DNA from: Mycolicibacterium senegalense | Lineage (GTDB): Bacteria > Actinomycetota > Actinomycetes > Mycobacteriales > Mycobacteriaceae | Assembly (NCBI RefSeq): GCF_019645875.1 | Contig: NZ_CP081000.1 | Span: forward strand, 5,640,417-5,704,416 | Length of the DNA: 64,000 nt | Reading direction: 5' to 3' | In this document: positions 50,392-59,047 of the stretch, in pieces | Numbering within the stretch: the stretch's first letter is position 1 | Layout: every line of letters begins with the position of its first letter | The notes under the pieces: model-generated | The model's input: only the letters and a program-made list of their open reading frames with translations | Database searches by the model: none | What the model was told of the DNA's origin: nothing | Made by a program: the position numbers and the translations under genes

Positions 50392-51450
50392 TCAGCCCTC
50401 TCCCGCGAGTACGTCGGTCAGGTCGTAATTCAGCGGCACGTCGAGCTGGTCGAATGTGCAGCTCGACGGCTCGCGGTCCGGGCGCCAGCGCAGGAACTTC
50501 ACCGCATGCCGAAAGCGCCGGCCGTTCACGGTGTTGCCTTCCATCTGGTCATACGCCACCTCACACACCTTGTCCGGACGCACCGGGATCCAGCGCTTGT
50601 CGGCAGCCGAGTTCCAGCGGCTGGGGTCACCCTCGCGGACTTCATGGCCCTCCCGCAGCGGCTCCAGGTCGGCCAGCAGTTTGATCCGGTCCTTGACGCT
50701 GAACGACGCTGCGCCGCCGACCATCTGCAGTTCGCCGTCGTCGCGGTAGAGGCCCAGCAGGATCGAGCCGACGCCCTCGCCACTCTTGTGGATGCGGTAG
50801 CCCATCGCCACACAGTCAGCATCGCGGTGGTGCTTGACCTTGACCATCTCTCGTTTCCCGGGCAGATACGGCCCGTCGAGCCGCTTGGCGATGACGCCGT
50901 CGAGCCCGGCGCCCTCGAAAGTCTGTAGCCACTCGGCGCCGAGCCGGGGATCGGTGGTGGTCCGCGTGACATGGCACCACACCTTGGACCTGACGGCCTC
51001 GATCAGGGCTTCACGACGGACCCGGAAAGGGTCGGCGAGCAACGACCGGTCACCGGTGGCCAGCGCATCGAATCCGATGAAATGTGCCGGGGTCTGCTCG
51101 GAGAGCATCCGCACCCTCGACTCGGCGGGATGGATACGCTGCGACAACGACTCCCAGTCCAACCGCATCCGTCCGTCGATCTCGCGCGGCACCACCACCT
51201 CGCCGTCGAGCACACAACGTTCGGCGAGTTCGTCACGCAGCGCCTCGAGCAACTCCGGGAAGTACCGGCCGAGCTCCTTGCCGTTGCGCGACTGCAACAC
51301 CACCTCGTCGCGATCCCGGAAGGCCAAAGCCCGGAAACCGTCCCACTTGGGTTCGTAGGACCACACCCCCGCCTCGTCTGGCACCTTCACCTGGGCTTTG
51401 GCGAGCATGGGTTCGATCGGCGGCACTACGGGTAGGTCCACAGGCTCCAT
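50392..51450 (-). CDS. ligC1: ATP-dependent DNA ligase C1
   Basis: The 352-aa ligase has the adenylation motif I YEPKWDGFRAL with the nucleophile Lys35, ELGRYFPELLEAL, CVLDGEVVV (motif III region), FIGFDALATGD, EGLDGVIAK-type motif IV (AGLDGVIAKRLDGPY) and KVKHHRDADCV (motif V), plus an OB-fold domain (FLRWRPDREPSSCT). LigC ligases act in back-up end joining and base-excision repair. It is divergent from a second ligase gene with an 81-bp gap, as in M. smegmatis. Confidence 0.92.
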   Translation of the reverse strand: MEPVDLPVVPPIEPMLAKAQVKVPDEAGVWSYEPKWDGFRALAFRDRDEVVLQSRNGKELGRYFPELLEALRDELAERCVLDGEVVVPREIDGRMRLDWESLSQRIHPAESRVRMLSEQTPAHFIGFDALATGDRSLLADPFRVRREALIEAVRSKVWCHVTRTTTDPRLGAEWLQTFEGAGLDGVIAKRLDGPYLPGKREMVKVKHHRDADCVAMGYRIHKSGEGVGSILLGLYRDDGELQMVGGAASFSVKDRIKLLADLEPLREGHEVREGDPSRWNSAADKRWIPVRPDKVCEVAYDQMEGNTVNGRRFRHAVKFLRWRPDREPSSCTFDQLDVPLNYDLTDVLAGEG

Positions 51451-51531
51451 CCTGGTTCATCGGGGCGTCATGGTTCTAGACCGCCGCGCCGCCGCGAACT
51501 CATCGCGCAACCGCGCATACTGGGTAACCAC

Positions 51532-52605
51532 ATGCTGCTACCCGTGATGCCACCCGTCTCGCCGATGCTGGCCAAGCCGGCGACGGTGATTCCCCCGGAT
51601 GCGTCCTACGAACCCAAGTGGGACGGTTTCCGGGCACTGGTGTTCCGCGACGGCGACGAGGTCGAGCTCGGCAGCCGCAACGAGCGGCCGATGACCCGGT
51701 ACTTCCCCGAACTCGTCGATGCCGCGAAAGCCGAACTTCCGCCGCGATGCGTCGTCGACGGCGAAATCGTCCTGCCCACCGAGCTGGGCCTGAATTTCGA
51801 AGCGTTGCAACTGCGTCTGCACCCCGCGGCATCCCGGGTGCGCTTGCTGGCCGAGCAGACACCCGCCTGTTTCATCGCCTTCGACCTGCTCGCGCTGGGC
51901 GACGACGACCTGACGGCCCGCCCGTTCAGTGAGCGGCGCGCCGCCCTGGTCGAGGCGCTGGGGCCCGGTCCGCGCTTCCATGTCACCCCGGCCACCACCG
52001 ACCTTCCGACCGCGCGGCGCTGGTTCGACGAGTTCGAAGGCGCCGGGCTCGACGGACTGATCGCCAAGCCGCTCACCCTCACCTATCAACCCGACAAGCG
52101 GGTCATGGTGAAGATCAAGCACCAGCGGACCGCCGACTGTGTGGTGGCCGGCTATCGGCTCCACAAGTCGGGACCGGATGCGGTCGGCTCGCTGCTGCTC
52201 GGCCTCTACAGCGATGACGGCGAGCTGGCATCGGTCGGCGTCATAGGCGCGTTCCCGATGGACCGGCGACGGGCCCTGTTCACCGAATTACAGCCCCTGG
52301 TCACCAGTTTCGACAACCATCCCTGGAACTGGGCGGCACAGGTGGCCGCCGACCCCGACCTCGCCCGCAAATACGGCGGAGGCTCACGCTGGAACGCCGG
52401 CAAGGACCTGTCCTTCGTTCCGTTACGGCCCGAACGTGTTGTCGAGGTCCGCTACGACCACATGGAAGGCAGGCGCTTCCGCCACACCGCGCAGTTCAAC
52501 CGCTGGCGCCCCGAGCGCGACCCGCGATCGTGCACCTACGCCCAGCTGGAACAGCCGGTCACCTTCCGGCTCGACGACATCGTGCCGGGCCTGTTGCCCC
52601 GCTAG
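51532..52605 (+). CDS. ligC2: ATP-dependent DNA ligase C2
   Basis: The 357-aa protein is a paralogue of the divergent ligase, with motif I YEPKWDGFRALVF (Lys29), PMTRYFPELVDAA, CVVDGEIVLP, FIAFDLLALGDDDL, AGLDGLIAKPLTLTYQ and KIKHQRTADCVV, plus a C-terminal OB fold (FNRWRPERDPRSCTYAQL). All motifs needed for catalysis are visible, so it should be active. The head-to-head arrangement suggests a shared promoter region. Its stop overlaps the convergent next gene by 4 nt. Confidence 0.92.
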   Translation: MLLPVMPPVSPMLAKPATVIPPDASYEPKWDGFRALVFRDGDEVELGSRNERPMTRYFPELVDAAKAELPPRCVVDGEIVLPTELGLNFEALQLRLHPAASRVRLLAEQTPACFIAFDLLALGDDDLTARPFSERRAALVEALGPGPRFHVTPATTDLPTARRWFDEFEGAGLDGLIAKPLTLTYQPDKRVMVKIKHQRTADCVVAGYRLHKSGPDAVGSLLLGLYSDDGELASVGVIGAFPMDRRRALFTELQPLVTSFDNHPWNWAAQVAADPDLARKYGGGSRWNAGKDLSFVPLRPERVVEVRYDHMEGRRFRHTAQFNRWRPERDPRSCTYAQLEQPVTFRLDDIVPGLLPR

Positions 52606-53456
52606 TGGCGGTCCGGTGGCTGCAGCCAGGTGGCGAGATTACGGACGTAATCCTTGTACACACCCAGAAGCGACGGATCGGCCCCGATCTGCCAGCCGGG
52701 CCGGTCGGTCACGAACGACGGTGCTCCGTGCCCCAGGTCCCAGTTGTAATCGGCGAAATGATGGAACGTCGACTCGGCCACGGCCCGGCCCATCGGCTTG
52801 CCCTGCGGTGTGCGCTCGCCGTCCAATGCCACCGCGAGATTGAACTGCCGGCCGGTCGCGGTGCTGCGCCCACGCGCCACCACGGTCGCGAACGGCACCT
52901 GCGCCGACACCAGCCCTTCGTGGGGATGGGCCGGGAACCACTCGATGCGTCCGCTGGCGGTGCGCGAGGTGCGCAGCAGCTGGTGCACGGGCTCGTCAAC
53001 CAGTACCGGTTGATAGTCGCCGTTGGCACCCGAGTGATAGTTGGGCCAGGAGATGTCCGGATTGTCCTGATCGTCACACCGCGACACCGGATCGAGGCTG
53101 GCATCGTGAAACTCGTTGACCTGCCCCAACGCGCCCAGCCCCCGCAGGCAACTGCCGAGGTTCTGATGGTCGCGGGCGGTGAGCACCCCGCCACCGAGCC
53201 CACGGAACCTGCCGATCGCCGCGCATTCGTCGGGTGTCAGACCGTTGCCGACGTCGACGGCCATCAACCACAGCTGGTCGAACCCGAGCTCATCGAGATG
53301 GCTGAGCACCGGATCCTCCCCGGGATGGTCGGCCCGGTTACGGGCCAGCACATCGTGCCCGTCCGCACGCAACTCGGCGGCCAGCATCGAGAACCGGCTG
53401 ACATCCCAGTCGTCGGGATTCTCGGTGATCGTGGTCTGCAACAGTATTGTCGCCAT
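52602..53456 (-). CDS. Conserved protein of unknown function, ThuA-like features
   Basis: I do not recognise the 284-aa protein with confidence. It begins with a strand-helix pattern (MATILLQTTITENPDDWDVS), has GFDQLWLMAVDVGNGLTPDECAAIGRFRG followed by GGGVLTARDHQNLGSCLRG, and later Trp/His/Asp-rich segments (WPNYHSGANGDYQPVLVDEP, FHHFADYNWDLGHGAPSFV). The Gly-rich middle recalls the ThuA/glutamine-amidotransferase-like fold. ATG at 53456 was chosen because upstream codons are basic and unconserved-looking. It sits between ligC2 and a LuxR-type regulator. Confidence 0.65.
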   Translation of the reverse strand: MATILLQTTITENPDDWDVSRFSMLAAELRADGHDVLARNRADHPGEDPVLSHLDELGFDQLWLMAVDVGNGLTPDECAAIGRFRGLGGGVLTARDHQNLGSCLRGLGALGQVNEFHDASLDPVSRCDDQDNPDISWPNYHSGANGDYQPVLVDEPVHQLLRTSRTASGRIEWFPAHPHEGLVSAQVPFATVVARGRSTATGRQFNLAVALDGERTPQGKPMGRAVAESTFHHFADYNWDLGHGAPSFVTDRPGWQIGADPSLLGVYKDYVRNLATWLQPPDRH

Positions 53457-53514
53457 GCGATGAGCCTGGCCCCGACGGCGACGCTTGGGACCCTTGAAAA
53501 CCCGTGGTCGTGGT

Positions 53515-56313
53515 TCAGTTGCCCCACGACACGGACCGCAGTTGCCTGCGAGACCGGACACCGAGCTTGACGAACACCTTGCGCAGATGCCATTCGACGG
53601 TGTGGGTGCTGATGAACAACTGCGCGCCGATCTCCTGATTCGTCAGCCCGTCGCGGGCCAACTGCGCGATCTGCGCCTCTTGTGCGGTCAGTTCATCACC
53701 CGAGGCCAACGGCTCTTTACGCACCTTCTCCCCGGTGGCGATCAGCTCCCGGCGGGCCCGCTCGGCGAACGCGTGCGCGCCCATCTTGGTGAACATGTCG
53801 TACGCGGTGTTGAGGTGCTCGCGTGCGCTGGTGCGCTGCTTCTGGCGACGCAGCCACTCCCCGTACCGCAGATGCGTCCGGGCCAACTGCACCCCGATCA
53901 GCGTGCGGCTGAGCCGCTCGATGGATTCTTTGAACTGCACGTCGGCCTCGGTGTCGTCGGCGACGATAGCCCGGGCCGCGGCCAATAGGCCCAACCCCCA
54001 ATCGGTTTCGCTGGACTCCGTACATACTTCCAACCGTCGCACCGCGTCCTCGGCGACATCCCGCTCGCCGACTCGCACAGCGGCCTCGACCAGTTCGATC
54101 AGGGTCCAGCAGTAGAACCCGATGTCGTGGAATTCGCACGTCTGCTTGGCAGCTGTCAGGGCCTCCTCATAGCGGCCCAAGCCGTTGTAGAGCACTGCGG
54201 CGGCGTAGCCCGCCGCCCCGAGCAGTCGGCCCTCCCCCTTGGCGGTCCCCTCTGCCATACCCGCCTCGATGAGGTCGCCGGCCACGGCCAGATCGCCGCG
54301 CCAGGCCGCCAACTCCACCTTGTGGTACTTCATCGGACGGTGGCCGATCGCCTCCGAGATGGAGTCGGCCTCCTCCATAAGCCTTGCAGCTGTGACGAAT
54401 TCGCCTTTGTGCGTCTGGACACCGGCCTGGTAGGCGATTGCCGGTGGAAGTACGGCCAAAGCACCGGTGGCACGGGCATAGCCGATCATGTCGGTGGCCA
54501 ACCGGTCGACCAGGTCGTCGTCCCAGATCTCATGGGCAGCGGATTCGTGGACGATCGGGAAAGCCAATGCCAACCAGCGCAACGCCCGGCCGTCGTGGCG
54601 TCGCGCGTGCTCACTCCACAGCTCCAGCGCGGTGCGTAGGGGCTCAACCGCCGCGGGCAGTCCATCGGTGATCAGGTTCGCCATGCCGATGAGGAGTAAA
54701 TCGATAGGCCCAGTCGGCGCCTCGGCCCTTTCGACTGCGGCGCGCGCCGCCTCCGCGGCCACCACGAGGGCTTCTGGCTGACTGCGCGAAGTGAACATCG
54801 CGGCGGCCAGCGCCTCCATGTAGGTCTCGCGAGCCATCTCGTCGTCGAGATTCTCCAACCGCTTGGCAGCGTCGAGCAGCAATCCAGCCGCATGCCGGAC
54901 CGGTGGTGCACCTGGTAATCCGCCCCGGCTGCGGGTGAATTCCATCTGTGCCCGCAGCCGGCCCACCTGCGCCCGCTGCAACTCGGTCAACGGATTCAGT
55001 TCGGCCAGGGAGAGCAACTCATAGGCGGCTTCCGGAGCCGCCGCTTCACGTTTGGCCTCGGCCGCCGCGATCGCCCGGGAGCTGCGCAGGGCCGGATCAG
55101 CGGACAGGATCGCCGCCCGCTCGAGGAAAGTCGCCGCGGCGGCGATCCCGCCTCGACGCTGAGCCCGCCATGCCGAGGCTTCCAGTTCGGCTGCCACCGC
55201 GTCGTCGGGGCCGGCCGCGGCGTATGCCGCATGCCAGGCCCGGCGGTCGGGATCGAGTTCGGGGTCAATGGCAATTGCCAAGGCACGATGCGCTTCCCGG
55301 CGGTCGGCCAGCTCCGCCGCCCGATAGGCCGCCGACCGGGCCAGCGGATGATGGAACCGCATGCGGGGGCCGAACTCGATCACCCCGGCGGCCTCGGCCG
55401 GCGCCAGCGCGTCCATGCTGATCCCCAAATGCCCTGCGGCACGCGAGAACACCACCGGATCACCGACCGGATCCGCCGCCGCGAGCAGCGCCAACTGACG
55501 AGTGTCCGCGGGCAGCGACTGGATTCGGCGGACGAAGCCCTCCTCCACCTGCCCGACCGATGGCCGCGTCCCCGCGATCCAAAAGCCACCGGCACGCTCC
55601 GCGGCCGAGACATTGCGCGGGATTTCCAGCAGCGCAAGCGGATTGCCGCGGCTCTCGGCGATCAGCCGGTCACGCACCCGCTCATCGAGCCGCCCCAGCA
55701 CCACCGAGTCCAGCAGGTCCCTGGCATCACTGTCCGACAGGCCTTCGACCCGCAGTTCGGGCAGGCCGGGCAGCACCGACGCGGCGCCGTCGTCGCCGTC
55801 GCGGGTGGCGAACACCAAGACCACCGGCTCGGCCAAGAGCCGCCGCGCGACGAAACCCAGCGTCTGCACCGACACCTGATCGAGCCACTGCGCATCGTCG
55901 ATCACGCACAGCAACGGCTTCTTGTCAGCCGCCGCAGCCAACAGGCTGAGCACCGCCAGACCGACCAGAAAACGGTCCGGCGCCGGTCCGGCACCACGAC
56001 CGAAGGCCACGGACAGGGCGTCACGCTGCGGCTCGGGAAGCTTGTTCAGGTGATCCAGCAGCGGCGCACACAACTGATGCAATCCGGCGAAGGCGAGCTC
56101 CATGTCGGATTCGACCCCGGCGACCTGGGTCACCTGGAAACTCGGTGCCTGCTCCACGACATAGTCGAGCAACGCCGTCTTGCCGATGCCCGCCTCGCCG
56201 CGCACCACCAAGACGGCGCTGCCCCCTGACTTGCCCCCGGATACCACTGCTCGAAGGGCCGCGCATTCGCTGACGCGGCCGCGTAGAGACAGGCCTGCGC
56301 CCATAATCGCCAT
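53515..56313 (-). CDS. LuxR-family (LAL-type) ATPase transcriptional regulator
   Basis: The 932-aa protein has an N-terminal STAND/AAA ATPase (Walker A VVRGEAGIGKTALLDYV, Walker B LLCVIDDAQWLD, FATRDGDDGA), a long helical TPR-like middle, and a C-terminal LuxR helix-turn-helix (LTAQEAQIAQLARDGLTNQEIGAQLFISTHTVEWHLRKVF). Large ATP-binding LuxR regulators bind a signal through the TPR part. ATG at 56313 is used; a GTG one codon earlier is possible. It may control the adjacent carboxylesterase gene, 72 bp upstream on the same strand. Confidence 0.92.
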   Translation of the reverse strand: MAIMGAGLSLRGRVSECAALRAVVSGGKSGGSAVLVVRGEAGIGKTALLDYVVEQAPSFQVTQVAGVESDMELAFAGLHQLCAPLLDHLNKLPEPQRDALSVAFGRGAGPAPDRFLVGLAVLSLLAAAADKKPLLCVIDDAQWLDQVSVQTLGFVARRLLAEPVVLVFATRDGDDGAASVLPGLPELRVEGLSDSDARDLLDSVVLGRLDERVRDRLIAESRGNPLALLEIPRNVSAAERAGGFWIAGTRPSVGQVEEGFVRRIQSLPADTRQLALLAAADPVGDPVVFSRAAGHLGISMDALAPAEAAGVIEFGPRMRFHHPLARSAAYRAAELADRREAHRALAIAIDPELDPDRRAWHAAYAAAGPDDAVAAELEASAWRAQRRGGIAAAATFLERAAILSADPALRSSRAIAAAEAKREAAAPEAAYELLSLAELNPLTELQRAQVGRLRAQMEFTRSRGGLPGAPPVRHAAGLLLDAAKRLENLDDEMARETYMEALAAAMFTSRSQPEALVVAAEAARAAVERAEAPTGPIDLLLIGMANLITDGLPAAVEPLRTALELWSEHARRHDGRALRWLALAFPIVHESAAHEIWDDDLVDRLATDMIGYARATGALAVLPPAIAYQAGVQTHKGEFVTAARLMEEADSISEAIGHRPMKYHKVELAAWRGDLAVAGDLIEAGMAEGTAKGEGRLLGAAGYAAAVLYNGLGRYEEALTAAKQTCEFHDIGFYCWTLIELVEAAVRVGERDVAEDAVRRLEVCTESSETDWGLGLLAAARAIVADDTEADVQFKESIERLSRTLIGVQLARTHLRYGEWLRRQKQRTSAREHLNTAYDMFTKMGAHAFAERARRELIATGEKVRKEPLASGDELTAQEAQIAQLARDGLTNQEIGAQLFISTHTVEWHLRKVFVKLGVRSRRQLRSVSWGN

Positions 56314-56388
56314 CACACCACCGCGTCCTGATTTTGCCGGAACCCTATCAAGACGGACCGGATCCGGCTGGCTCAGCGGGGTACCGGC

Positions 56389-57690
56389 TCAGCCGAACCG
56401 CAATGCCGGCCCAGGCAGCGATTCGACCCCGTGATGGGCGAATTGCGCCCAGCGCGTACGCATCTCGGTGGCGATGTGGTGGTCGATGGACCGTTGCGGT
56501 CCGAGCATCGGCGCGTCTGCCCAGACCTGCGGTGAGCCGAGCAGGAACGGCAGTTCCATGCAGTGGCAGCTGCCCAGCGGGGCATCGGCCGGTGTCCAAT
56601 CGAAACGATAGGTTCCGACCCGGCCACCGTGGGTTCGCCAGGCCTGGGCCAGACGCTCGGCGGGGCCGGAGAACGCCTGCTTCGTGATCGCCTTCGTACC
56701 CGCCCGGACCGCCAGCCGGCCGAGAACCGGCACCCGGTTCAGCCTGGCCACCCGGGGGTCCATCGCCACGAAGGGAGCGGCGTCGTCCTTGGTGTAGCCG
56801 ATCAGCAGCTCGAAGTGGCCCGCCGCGGCGGCGATGGCCGCAGGCACGTCCGCGGGTGCCGGCAGCGGTCCCCGGCCCAGCCGCGGCGCGAAAGCCAGGC
56901 CGCCGACCAGGCCGAATCCCTGCGCGGCCGCGACGGCGGCACCCTCGGCGGCGAGTAACCTCTCGACACTCACCTCCATCGGATCGGCACCGGCCAGCGA
57001 GGTGGCCATCGCCGAGCCCATGTTGTGCGCCATGTCGTCTCGCCCGTCGTCCAACTCCAACGGGGTGCTCTGCAGGATCGCGCGGTGGAACAGACCGACC
57101 GCGTCCTCGCACAACATCAACGACCAGACGGAATGTGCGCCTGCCGATTGACCGAACACGGTCACGTTGGCCGCGTCGCCGCCGAATGCGGCGATATTGG
57201 CCTGAACCCAGCGCAGCGCCAGGATCTGATCATGCAGGCCGAGGTTGTCCGCAGCGATCCCGGGCGGCGCCAGGTAACCGAAGATGCCGAGCCGGTGACT
57301 GATGTTGACCACCACCACGTCGCCCGTGCGGGCCAGCGCGCCGGGGTCGTACTTGGCCGACTCGCCACTGCCCGCGACATAGGCACCGCCGTGGAACCAC
57401 ACCATCACCGGTAGCCGGTGTGCATTGACCGGGGCCGTGACCGTGAGCACCAGGCAGTTCTCGTCAGTAGACAGGCCATCGAGGACGTCGCCCGTCACCC
57501 AGCCCAAGCGCGAAGGCCGCTGCGGGCAGGCCGGACCCGGTCGGGTGGCATCGCGCACGCCGGACCAGGCCGGAGAAGGCTCGGCAACCGCGAATCGTTT
57601 CGCGGTGCCATAGCGCACCCCGCGTGCGACTACCAGCCCGTCTCGGTGGTCGACCTGGATCGTGCCGCCGGTGATGTGTCGCTCGCGCAC
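56389..57690 (-). CDS. Type B carboxylesterase
   Basis: The 433-aa protein has the type B esterase motifs: VMVWFHGGAYVAGSG (oxyanion), NLGLHDQILALRWVQANIAAFGG, VTVFGQSAGAHSVWSLM (Ser nucleophile) and a C-terminal GSCHCMELPFLLGS holding the catalytic His. It hydrolyses carboxylic esters; no signal peptide is visible, so it is probably cytoplasmic. GTG start at 57690, divergent from the small DUF6582-like gene. Confidence 0.9.
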   Translation of the reverse strand: MRERHITGGTIQVDHRDGLVVARGVRYGTAKRFAVAEPSPAWSGVRDATRPGPACPQRPSRLGWVTGDVLDGLSTDENCLVLTVTAPVNAHRLPVMVWFHGGAYVAGSGESAKYDPGALARTGDVVVVNISHRLGIFGYLAPPGIAADNLGLHDQILALRWVQANIAAFGGDAANVTVFGQSAGAHSVWSLMLCEDAVGLFHRAILQSTPLELDDGRDDMAHNMGSAMATSLAGADPMEVSVERLLAAEGAAVAAAQGFGLVGGLAFAPRLGRGPLPAPADVPAAIAAAAGHFELLIGYTKDDAAPFVAMDPRVARLNRVPVLGRLAVRAGTKAITKQAFSGPAERLAQAWRTHGGRVGTYRFDWTPADAPLGSCHCMELPFLLGSPQVWADAPMLGPQRSIDHHIATEMRTRWAQFAHHGVESLPGPALRFG

Positions 57691-57739
57691 ACGCCCACGC
57701 TAGCGTTTACCACCGCGGGCAGACGGGCATGCCGACAGC

Positions 57740-58108
57740 ATGTCTGTTACCGCATTTCAGGACCTGCCACTGGCTGATCGGGACCGGGAGTGGGACGGCG
57801 ATGCCGCCGACAAACGGGTCCGTAAATGGGCCGGTGCCGAGGACGAACCCAACGAGAAATACCGCGACGCGCACGTCTGGTACGACAAGGACGCGAAGGA
57901 CAATTTCACCGGCTACAAGTTGCTGATCGCCGATGTCGTCGGCGGCAAGCTGGAAGTCGTACCGCGCGGCGTGATGGCTGCCGGCGGGATCATGGACGGC
58001 GCCCGCGGCGGCATCGATCTTCCCGAGGACGACATCGACCGCGTGAAAAGCCACCTGGCGAAGTACTACAACAAGATGGGCGAGACGGCGCCCTGGGACC
58101 GCGATTAG
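57740..58108 (+). CDS. Small hypothetical protein, DUF6582-like
   Basis: The 122-aa protein contains WAGAEDEPNEKYRDAHVWYD, KLLIADVVGGKLEVVPRGV and GIDLPEDDIDRVKSHLAKYY, a pattern I associate with DUF6582, a domain also seen joined to phage prohead-protease-like proteins. Function unknown. It is acidic and hydrophilic with no signal or membrane segment. It lies 13 nt upstream of gluQRS and may be cotranscribed with it. Confidence 0.7.
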   Translation: MSVTAFQDLPLADRDREWDGDAADKRVRKWAGAEDEPNEKYRDAHVWYDKDAKDNFTGYKLLIADVVGGKLEVVPRGVMAAGGIMDGARGGIDLPEDDIDRVKSHLAKYYNKMGETAPWDRD

Positions 58109-58121
58109 CTAGATTGCGGGC

Positions 58122-59003
58122 GTGAGCCCAACCCCGGCCGGGCGGTTCGCGCCGAGCCCGTCGGCCGACCTGCACATCGGCAACCTGCGCACGGCGGTGC
58201 TGGCCTGGCTCTTCGCCCGCTCCACCGGGCGGAGCTTCCTCCTGCGGGTCGAGGACCTCGACGACCGGACGTTTCCCGAGATCGGCCACCGTCAAGTGAC
58301 CGACCTGGCAGCGATCGGACTGACCTGGGACGGGCCCGTGCAATGGCAGACGGCTCACCAGGACCGCTACGACACGGTGATCGGCGAACTGTTCGAGCGG
58401 GGCCTGCTGTACGAATGCTATTGCAGCCGAAGGGATATCGCCCAGGCTCCACGGGCCCCGCACGCCCCGGAAGGGGCGTATCCGGGCACCTGCCGCGACC
58501 TGACCGACGCCGAACGCGCGCAGCGTCGCGCCGAGACCGGCCGCCCGCCTGCGCTGCGGCTGCGCACCGACACCTTCGTCGGCACCGTCACCGACCTCCT
58601 GCACGGCAACTACACCGGGATCATCGACGACTTCGTGGTGCGTCGCGGCGACAGGGTGCCCGCCTACAACCTGGCCGTCGTGGTCGACGATGCCGCCGGC
58701 GGCGTCGACCAGGTGGTACGCGGCGACGACCTGCTGAGCTCGTCGCCGCGCCAGGCCTATCTGGCCCGGTTGCTCGACTACCCCGAGCCCAGCTACGCCC
58801 ACGTTCCGCTGGTGCTGAACGAAGACGGCGCCCGGCTGGCCAAGCGCGACGGAGCGGTCACGCTCGGGGAGATCGGCATCGAGCGGGCGCTCGAACAGAT
58901 CAGCGCCTCGCTCGGGTGGCCCCCACTCGATCTGCCTGCGATGCTGGACCGATTCGACCCGGCCGCCCTGCCACGGCACCCGTGGATATATCAGCCGGGC
59001 TGA
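58122..59003 (+). CDS. gluQRS: Glutamyl-Q tRNA(Asp) synthetase
   Basis: GluQRS attaches glutamate to queuosine at position 34 of tRNA-Asp. The 293-aa protein is a truncated GluRS with only the catalytic core: RFAPSPSADLHIGNLRTAVL (HIGH-like), a zinc-site cluster with CYCSRRDI and YPGTCRDL, and ARLAKRDGAVTL (KLSK-like). It lacks the anticodon-binding domain, as expected. GTG start at 58122. Many mycobacteria are not known to make queuosine, so its substrate here deserves care. Confidence 0.93.
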   Translation: MSPTPAGRFAPSPSADLHIGNLRTAVLAWLFARSTGRSFLLRVEDLDDRTFPEIGHRQVTDLAAIGLTWDGPVQWQTAHQDRYDTVIGELFERGLLYECYCSRRDIAQAPRAPHAPEGAYPGTCRDLTDAERAQRRAETGRPPALRLRTDTFVGTVTDLLHGNYTGIIDDFVVRRGDRVPAYNLAVVVDDAAGGVDQVVRGDDLLSSSPRQAYLARLLDYPEPSYAHVPLVLNEDGARLAKRDGAVTLGEIGIERALEQISASLGWPPLDLPAMLDRFDPAALPRHPWIYQPG

Positions 59004-59047
59004 GCAGAAGCCTGCAGAACGTCGCGCAGCCCTGTTAGCGTCCGGCC

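Noticed and set aside
57740..58108. Prophage remnant
   Set aside because: Only one gene has a phage-associated domain; no integrase, capsid or attachment-site duplication is seen nearby.
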